Shown here: positions 57,402 through 64,000 of the stretch, one piece after another
Layout: every line of letters starts with the position of its first letter
How positions within the stretch are numbered: the first letter of the stretch is position 1
From: Pyrenochaeta sp. MPI-SDFR-AT-0127
Taxonomy: Eukaryota > Ascomycota > Dothideomycetes > Pleosporales > Cucurbitariaceae
Assembly (NCBI GenBank): GCA_020747015.1
Contig: JAGTJM010000096.1
Span: 22,508 to 86,507 of the forward strand
Direction: 5' to 3'
Length of the DNA: 64,000 nt
Position numbers and translations under genes: made by a program
The notes under the pieces: model-generated
Told to the model about the DNA's origin: nothing
The model's input: the letters and a program-made list of their open reading frames with translations, nothing else
Databases searched by the model: none

Positions 57402-58462
57402 CTACGCGGCTCCAGCCTGACCAGTGTAAGCAGAGAGGGGCTGCTTCGCTGCTATTGTCGCGGCTAGGTTTTCACGCGCCTGTTTTTCTTGTTCCATCAT
57501 CGCTCGGTCAGCCTTGGTGACCCGAGGTTTGCGGACGGTAGAGCCACCACGTGAGCCAGGGCCGCCACCACCACGCCCTCTGCCTCTGCCTGATGTCTCT
57601 CCACGGACTGTTCCCCCACGCCCTCGTCCTCGCCCGCGCCTGACGGTGCCATCTGCCCTGCTCCATGTTAATATACTGCTATTGCTGGTCGCATTATTGA
57701 CACATACCTTTCGATCGCTGGCTTTTCCTCGGTGACTAGTGGACCGCTGTAGACGAAGAAGCCATCCTTGGCCATAAGTGCTTGTTGCTCCCAGGCCAGC
57801 TCTGTGTCATCGATGAAGTCGTCCTCCTTGTCGTAGTCCTCCTGCTTCCGTTTTCGACGTTTTTTGCCAGTGTTTTCGCGAGCCGAAGTTTCATCATACA
57901 TGCCACCCATTTCAACATTACTCTCATTTTCTGATAAATCGACAGACGTATCATCGTTTGAAGCACCACCTGCAGCTCGTTCAAGAGCAGCACCGGCAGC
58001 GGTGATCTGGCGTTGACGCTCACGGCGAGCAGCAATGCGGGGATGTAGAGCAGCAAAGCCATATTTTCTTTCAACTTCTTGTGCGAAATTGATGGTGACA
58101 TTGTCGCGTCCCTTCAGCGCGAAGGTGAGCCAAATGTTGGTGCCTTGAGTTTCCGAGGCGCCATTGGCGCTTGCCACAGGTCCAAATGGTGTACCCGACA
58201 GGAGACCGCTTCCAGTCGGCAGGGGTGGTGGGGCTTCCTTCTGGCGCGCGGGTTTCGGTGGTGGCGTAGGAGCGTTAGAATGTGAGGGCGTACCGGAGTT
58301 GGCAGAAGTTGTCTTGGTCATGGGGACGGATGCTTGTTTATTGGACTCCGAATCGACGTCCATGGCTACGGGCATCGCAGCAGCGCTGGCATAGGGTTGC
58401 GACATTGCGGGTTGCGTTAGTGGTGGCTGTTGTTGTTGTTGCTGTGGTTGTGGTGGTTGCGG

Positions 58463-58499
<37 letters not shown>

Positions 58500-59356
58500 G
58501 GTGGTGGTGGTGGTGGTGGTGGTTGGGGTACGACGTCCTGTGAAGGAAGGATTGGTCCAGGTCTGGTGGAGAAGCCGGCAGGTGACACGGGTGCAGATGT
58601 TACAGAAGACTGTTGCTGAAGCTTCACAGGGTGCGAATAGAACGAGTTGCTGGCGGACGGAGGGTCAATTAGACTTGTGATGGATGGGGAGGCACTTGCA
58701 CGGTTCAGGGGCGGGGAGATTGGGGGTGGCGCGACGCTCGCAGGAGCCTGAGGTTTTGTCTCGAAAATGCCTCCTCGGATGGGGTCATACCGCTGGCCTG
58801 AGCTAGATGGTCGCGGTGTTGAGGGCGCGACACTGATGTGAGACAGGTTGGGGTTGCTGTGGAAGTTGGGTTCAGGATTGCTCGAAACGCGTGGAGCTTG
58901 GGTAACAGCAGGCGGTTGCTCTGGCTGCAAGACGGGCACTGGCACGGGCTCACTGTGTCGCGTCTGCGGAGTGGGCGAATGCTGCACAGGTGGTTTCTCG
59001 TCGACGACAGGTGTTGCGGGCGCAACCTGGGGATCGAGCGATGCCTTTGTCCTTCTCTTGCGCTGCACAGGCGCTGCACTGGGATCCTTGGGCTCGGTGG
59101 GCTTGCGAGACTTCCGGGGCTTCTTGTCTGGTTCAGGCGCATTTGGATCTTTTGGTTTAGGTTTCGGGCCTGGCTTCTTGCGTGGCTGTCCAGATGCTGT
59201 GAGGCCTCGCGGGGCTGGCGACGTACCTGCAGGGGTAGTTGCCCCTACACCAACGCCGCCTGTGGATAGACGGATTGTCGAGTTTGGAGTACCCTGCTCC
59301 GGCGAATGCGGAGGCGAGCTCAGGCTGCCGGGCGAGGATGCATCGTTCACGTCCAT
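57402..59356 (-). CDS. HPC2: HIR complex subunit Hpc2 (ubinuclein/HRD domain)
   Basis: Subunit of the HIR histone H3-H4 chaperone, nuclear. Exons 59356-57708 and 57657-57402 give about 634 residues. The N-terminus is disordered, with an AT-hook-like basic patch (RKKPGPKPKPKDPNAPEPDK). A central run of proline and glutamine follows. The conserved Hpc2/ubinuclein core is GTNIWLTFALKGRDNVTINF earlier, then the acidic-aromatic element EDDFIDDTELAWEQQALMAK and DGFFVYSGPL. The second exon gives an RG-rich stretch (RRGRGRGRGG) and a helical C-terminus. The core matches the Hpc2-related domain. The Gln/Pro tract is coded by CAA and CCA/CCACCA triplets and is likely to vary in length. Confidence 0.88.
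58462..58523. repeat. Adjacent GTT and GGT triplet repeats (polyGln/polyPro of HPC2)
   Basis: About 12 GTT units are followed by about eight GGT units on the plus strand. They code for glutamine and proline runs of HPC2 on the minus strand. Confidence 0.85.
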
Positions 59357-60730
59357 GGCAGCGGAGCACGAGAAGCATGCAAGTGCCGACGACGGCCACT
59401 GCGGGCGTCAAGTCGATGCCAGGCAGGGTGGACTGGCACGGCGGCTCCGGGGTGGTGGGCGTTGGCGGACTCAACACCAAAAAGATTGCGGATAGCGGAA
59501 CTACTGCGAGCGTGGTCGCGAACACCAATGTCGAAATGCAGCCGAGTGACGGGCCGGGGGCGCAAGCTGCGAAGGCCTGATACACGGGAGGGAACACCAA
59601 GTTTCGCCCCCTAACGAGAGTTTGATGGCAGCTACCTCAGCAGGCGCGGGATTGATGGATGTGCAGCGGCAGCGAAGGTGGGCTTGCACAGCAAGGAAAG
59701 AGAAGAGGGAAAGGGAGGAGAGAAGAAGAAGAAGGGCGAGAGACGTGCTGGATGCGTGTGTCGGGGCTCCAGGGCCTCAAGTAGGGCATGGAAGAGCGAT
59801 TTGGGACAGCAGCGGGCCAAAGCTTGGGTTACGACGAGCCCTCGATGAGAAAAACAGTTTACGCCCGCCAATTCTGCGATTGAACCCTGGTGGCATGGCT
59901 GGCCGGGGGTGGCTGCTATTGAGCATCTTGGGCCATGTACCAGACGTAGCCGTTGGACACAAGTCGCCGAGTCGCATGCTATTGACCCAGATGCACTCGC
60001 CCATGCCCACGCCCATGCCCATCAATCTCTACTTGCATCAAAAGCTGACGATGATGCCAGGTCACACGCAAAGGGAGCAGCAAGAGGCATCTCGTCGCCG
60101 TCTAGCAGCCACATCATCATCACCACCATCATCGCCATACACCCGCCGTACCATGAGGCGCATTAGCCGCCTGGCGTTGAGTGCATCATGGTTTGATACA
60201 TGCGAACTGAGCATGAGTGCCGACGACGCACTGCATTCCTTTGGGCATGCCCCCCAGCGTTACCACCGGGGCGCGTGAGAGGCCAAAGACTCATGTCTGT
60301 TGCCCAGGGCAATTTGTTCAACGCATGTGGTTCCATTGCTCCTGCGGGTCAGAGTGCATGTGGCTGTGTGGCTGAGGTGCATGCGCCCCGAGCGATCGTT
60401 GCAGGGGTGGGTCTGATTCGCCTAAATGCCGTGATTTGCATCCAGGAACAAAACGGCATGCTGCCAATCACACGTCTTCATCCAGCAGTGTCACCATCAT
60501 TGTCACCACACAAAACAGTACCAGATGAGGTGAGCAAGGCTTGGAGATGATCGTTCAACATGTACATGGAAAATCCCATCTTTGACAATCCAACGACAAT
60601 CTCTGCGCATCTACGTCACGGTCGAAGCAATTGCGCAGCAGCCAACGCCAGCAACGCCAACCCACCAAACGCCAAGACAAAAGTTCACCAAAGAGTCCAG
60701 GTATACAGATTAATCGCGCTTGGGCTTTAG
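59357..60730. other. 1.4 kb HPC2 upstream region and NOP58 3' flank
   Basis: Open frames on both strands with low-complexity composition, including one of 218 codons on the plus strand; no family match. Short repeats include CCCATGCC units near 59998-60024 and GAAGAA-rich stretches near 59700-59740. No gene supported. Confidence 0.4.
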
Positions 60731-62470
60731 TCATGCCTTGCTCTTCTTCTTCTTCTTCTTGCTCTCACCGTCGTCTTCTCCGGCAGTTTTCCGCTTCTTA
60801 TCCTTCTTCGCCTTCTTCTCCGCCACCGCATCATCCGCATCCGCATGCTTGGCCTTCTTGTCCTTCTTGTCCTTCTTCTCTTTCTTCTCCTTGCGCACGG
60901 CTTGCTCAGTAGCAGCCGCCGTCACGCCGTCGGCCATCTCCACGTCCTCAGCTGCAGTAGCAGTCGGGTCCTCAACGCCAATATCTGCTAGTACCGAGTT
61001 CATGGCAGCCTGCATTACTGCCGAGTTCTTGGCCGGGGGAGCACCGGAGGCATAGAATTCAATCCTCTCCTCGACCTGACGCTTCAAAGCTTCACCAAAC
61101 TTTGATGTCGGAGTATCGGAGAAATTGTCGATTCTAGACGCTATGGAGCATTTGTTGGCCAAGAATCGCGATATACGGCCCTTCGACTTGGCGCCAGTCT
61201 TGCCAATGAACGAAGAATGATAGATAAGACCATACTTTGGAGTGTTGCCTTTGGTCTTTAGCCTGCCAGTTAATCAGCACCATACATACTTCACTTTGAA
61301 TGCGCCTCACTTACGCTCGGAAGAGCGCCTTCTCAGCACCCAGAATTTGAACAGTTGACGCAGGATATTTGGACAAATTTGTCAAGGACCCCGCCTTGGA
61401 AATCAAACGTGCTCCGACAGTATCACCAATGAGGGCAGCCAAGTTGGGAGCAACTTGGCCCATCCTGCTTCCTAGGTAATTAGAGAGCTGTTTTCGGTAG
61501 GCAGCCAAGGACGCTGTGCGCTTCGCAAAAGCCATAACAATTTCCATATCAGCTTCGGAAAGGTCTCGACCCATGCTTGTCCGGGCAGCCTTGATGATTG
61601 CCTGAGCGACTCCCTCATCGTCATCAACAACCGCGGCAAGGTCATGAAGATCGTCTTCCGTGAGGCGCGACTTGTCGCCGATAGCAAGAACAACCTTAGC
61701 GTATTGGTCATTGCTCGACACGATCTTGGAAAGCTCCGGAAAGTGCCACCCATAGTTCTCCCGCAGACGCATACAAAATTGGTTCAGCTGTTGAAATTCA
61801 GTAACCAATTACATGCAGGAACAAAGTGAGACTAGTCAAGACATACATCTTTATCAATCTGATCAAGAGTGGCAATGGCCTGGATGATGTGGTTGTCTTG
61901 CTTTTGAACACTGAACTTGACCTTTGCTCTAGAGTAGGCGTGGCCGAGACCGAGGATAGATCTATCAATATCGCCGGGTTGAAGCTTCTTGATGAGCTTG
62001 CCAGAGTGTTGGCGGAGCCCACGAAGCAAATCAGCGACGACCTCAGAGGTGTCACTGGTTTCGCACGCTAGATTCGGGAAAGCTGCCTTTATGCTTCCTG
62101 CGAGGTTCTTTTCACTCACGCCCAAGGTGATGGTCTTCTTTTTCCCGGCTTTCGGTAGGTTTGTCTCAAGTGTCGCACGCAAGAAGTCAGATAAAATGCC
62201 CTCGCTGATGTCGTTAATCTCTTGCAGCGCATCCTGGGTTCCCTGAAAGGGAGCGAGGCCAACTAGTTCGACCGTCTTTCCGAATTTGTCGAGGTCTTGC
62301 ACAGCTTTCTGGACTTCCTGAAGGCGGCTACCTATCGTATCAGGCTGCAGGATAACTTTAAAGACCTTCGTATCACACATTAGCAGTTGTTCTCGAGTAC
62401 AAAGCTACAGCGCGCGACCACGTACTGCATAGCCAACAGGGCTTTCGTGTAGGAGGTAATCGACCGACAT
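60731..62470 (-). CDS. NOP58: Box C/D snoRNP protein Nop58
   Basis: Core protein of box C/D snoRNPs, nucleolar, needed for rRNA methylation and processing. Exons 62470-62426, 62365-61847, 61787-61315 and 61262-60731 give about 522 residues (yeast 511). The start is MSVDYLLHESPVGYAVFKV. The Nop coiled-coil and RNP-binding domain follow, with DNHIIQAIATLDQIDKDLNQ, RLRENYGWHFPELSKIV, APNLAALIGDTVGARLISKA, GSLTNLSKYPASTVQILGAE and KTKGNTPKYGLIYHSSFIG. The tail is Lys/Glu-rich with KKEKKDKK repeats, as in the family. It diverges from CCT6 with 286 bases between starts. Confidence 0.96.
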
Positions 62471-62756
62471 TTTGAATGTCGCCGAGCCCGATGATGTCTT
62501 GTTTGTAGACTCAAGAGTGATTCGTGGGTAGCAGCAGGCGAATTGAGCAGTGTTGCTCTAAGAAGGTGTAAATGTGCGACGGTAGAAAAAAAGATCAAGC
62601 TCGTACTCTTGGCAAAAAAGTGCCGGCCAATAGTTGGCCCGCTCAGAAATCTTAAGAGGGACGCGCGACAGGCAACGCGAAAACAGCATCTTGCCCCACC
62701 ATCGTGCCCTTACTTCTTTACTGCTCTATTCGATACCCTGATAGATTCTGTTCATC
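62471..62756. promoter_or_regulatory. Divergent NOP58 / CCT6 promoter
   Basis: 286 bases between divergent start codons. A CCAAT box on the plus strand lies at 62626-62630, about 130 bases from the CCT6 start. A short A run occurs near 62585. No TATA box. Confidence 0.6.
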
Positions 62757-64000
62757 ATGTCGGCCGCACAGCTTCTCAATCCGAAGGCCGAGTCAAGGGT
62801 TCGTCATTTATCGTTCGCGCGCAGAAACATGGTTGACAAATACGCAGAGGCGCGGGGAAGCTCTTCGAGTGAATATCTCAGCGGGTGAGGGCTTGCAGCA
62901 GGTATGGATACCTCTTGTATATTAGGAGGCACAATTTTTATCTTTGAATTAGGTTCTGGCTTCCAACTTGGGGCCCCGTGGAACATTGAAAATGTAAGAA
63001 TGTTTAGCTAGCCTACTGAAATAGTTGCTGACCAGAGCCAGGCTCGTAGATGGTGCTGGAGCTGTAAGTCTGTCGACTCAAAAGACTCGATGTGTATTGA
63101 CTATACTGGGCAGATCAAACTCACAAAAGATGGCAGCGTACTGCTCAAGGAAATGGTACGCACCTGCAATCAATACTTGCCAACTTACGAAGCTAATGTT
63201 CTCCAGCAAATTCAAAATCCTACCGCCGTATGTTTCGCCTCTTATGATACTTCCTTACACTTCTAAACGAGACAGGTCATGATTGCACGCGCAGCAACAG
63301 CTCAGGATGATATAACGGGCGATGGAACAACATCCGTGGTACTATTGGTGGGAGAACTCTTAAAGCAAGCTGATCGCTATATCGCCGAAGGGCTTCATCC
63401 TCGAGTCATAACAGACGGGTATGATATTGCGAAGACGGAGACGCTGAAGGTGAGCCGGTTTTGCGAATTTTGAGAGAAGGTGGCCTGACGACTTTAAGTT
63501 TCTGGACAAGTTTAAGCTGGCGAAGGAGGTCGACCGAGAACTTCTTCTCTCCGTCGCCAGGACGTCACTCTCAACGAAGCTCGACAGCTCCCTTGCGGAA
63601 CAGCTAACCCCGGACATCGTGGACGCGGTCCTCGCCATCTACCAAGCCCCCGCGAAACCAGATCTACACATGGTTGAGATCATGACGATGCAACATCGCA
63701 CGGCAGCAGATACTCAGCTCATTCGAGGGCTCGCCCTGGATCACGGTGCGCGACATCCTGATATGGCAAAGAGAGTTGAAAATGCGTTCATTTTAACGCT
63801 CAATGTTAGCCTAGAGTACGAAAAATCAGAGATCAACTCTGGCTTCTACTACTCAAGTGCAGAACAGAGAGAAAAGCTTGTTGAAAGCGAGCGACGATTT
63901 GTTGATGACAAGCTGCGGAAGATTGTGGAGCTGAAGAAGGAGGTCTGTGGAAACGATCCCAAGAAAGGCTTCGTCATCATAAACCAGAAGGGCATTGACC
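62757..64000 (+). CDS. CCT6: Chaperonin CCT zeta subunit (Cct6), cut by window end
   Basis: Subunit of the cytosolic TRiC/CCT chaperonin, which folds actin, tubulin and WD proteins. Exons are 62757-62798, 62848-62901, 62953-62993, 63042-63063, 63114-63155, 63207-63227, 63276-63449 and 63499 to beyond the window. The joined start reads MSAAQLLNPKAESRRRGEAL, then RVNISAGEGLQQVLASNLGP, RGTLKMLVDGAG, IKLTKDGSVLLKEM and the ATP-binding GDGTTSVVLLVGELLKQA. The sequence continues through the equatorial and intermediate domains and stops at the window edge near KKGFVIINQKGID. Six introns lie within the first 520 bases; one exon is 21 bases. Every join keeps frame and matches yeast Cct6. Confidence 0.94.

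Noticed and set aside
59622..60278. Plus-strand open frame of 218 codons upstream of HPC2
   Set aside because: Low-complexity, driven by GAAGAA and CCCATG repeats; no conserved motif.

Overview
The window is nuclear DNA of a filamentous ascomycete (Pezizomycotina). The genes carry many short introns of about 45-120 bases with GT/AG ends and CTAAC/CTGAC branch sites. They encode fungal-only families (Zn2Cys6 regulators, Hpc2, an AA9 cellulose oxidase, Dal5-type permeases), and each product resembles filamentous-fungus orthologues. Class is not settled; a Dothideomycete is a guess from overall protein flavour. No transposon, tRNA, rRNA or CRISPR was recognised.

Layout. 1-24.8 kb is a housekeeping block: DHH1 (-), a mitochondrial-type rhomboid protease (+), an unrecognised AT-hook protein with an internal repeat (-), SAGA subunit SPT7 (-), a VanZ-like membrane protein (+), ribosomal protein S26 (-), a CBS-PB1 protein (+), importin beta-3/Kap121 (+), VPS4 (-) and prefoldin 6 (+). 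25-31 kb is accessory: a C2H2 + Zn2Cys6 regulator (-) diverging from a secreted glycoside hydrolase (+). 32-37 kb holds COG5 (+) and the SAM-domain RNA-binding protein VTS1 (+). 37.9-49.7 kb is a second accessory block: a Dal5-family permease (-), a Zn2Cys6 regulator (-), quinolinate phosphoribosyltransferase (-), a 2.6 kb gene-free stretch, a second Dal5-family permease (+) and an AA9 LPMO whose reading frame is disturbed (+). 50-64 kb returns to housekeeping genes: adenylosuccinate synthetase (+), a secreted PEBP-like protein (-), BSD2 (-), a CBP6/UQCC2-like complex III assembly factor (+), HPC2 (-), NOP58 (-) and CCT6 (+, cut by the window edge).

Themes. Many housekeeping genes are head-to-head pairs with short shared upstream regions (S26/CBS-PB1, VPS4/PFD6, BSD2/CBP6, NOP58/CCT6). 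The most interesting accessory idea is a possible pyridine/NAD module: two nicotinate-permease-like transporters around a Zn2Cys6 regulator and the quinolinate-consuming enzyme of NAD synthesis. The most unusual protein is the AT-hook product at 4839-7177, in which a basic + SEE(I/T) + acidic module recurs, three times split by a phase-0 intron at the same place. All exon joins were inferred by eye from splice signals, frame and family similarity; none is confirmed by transcripts.
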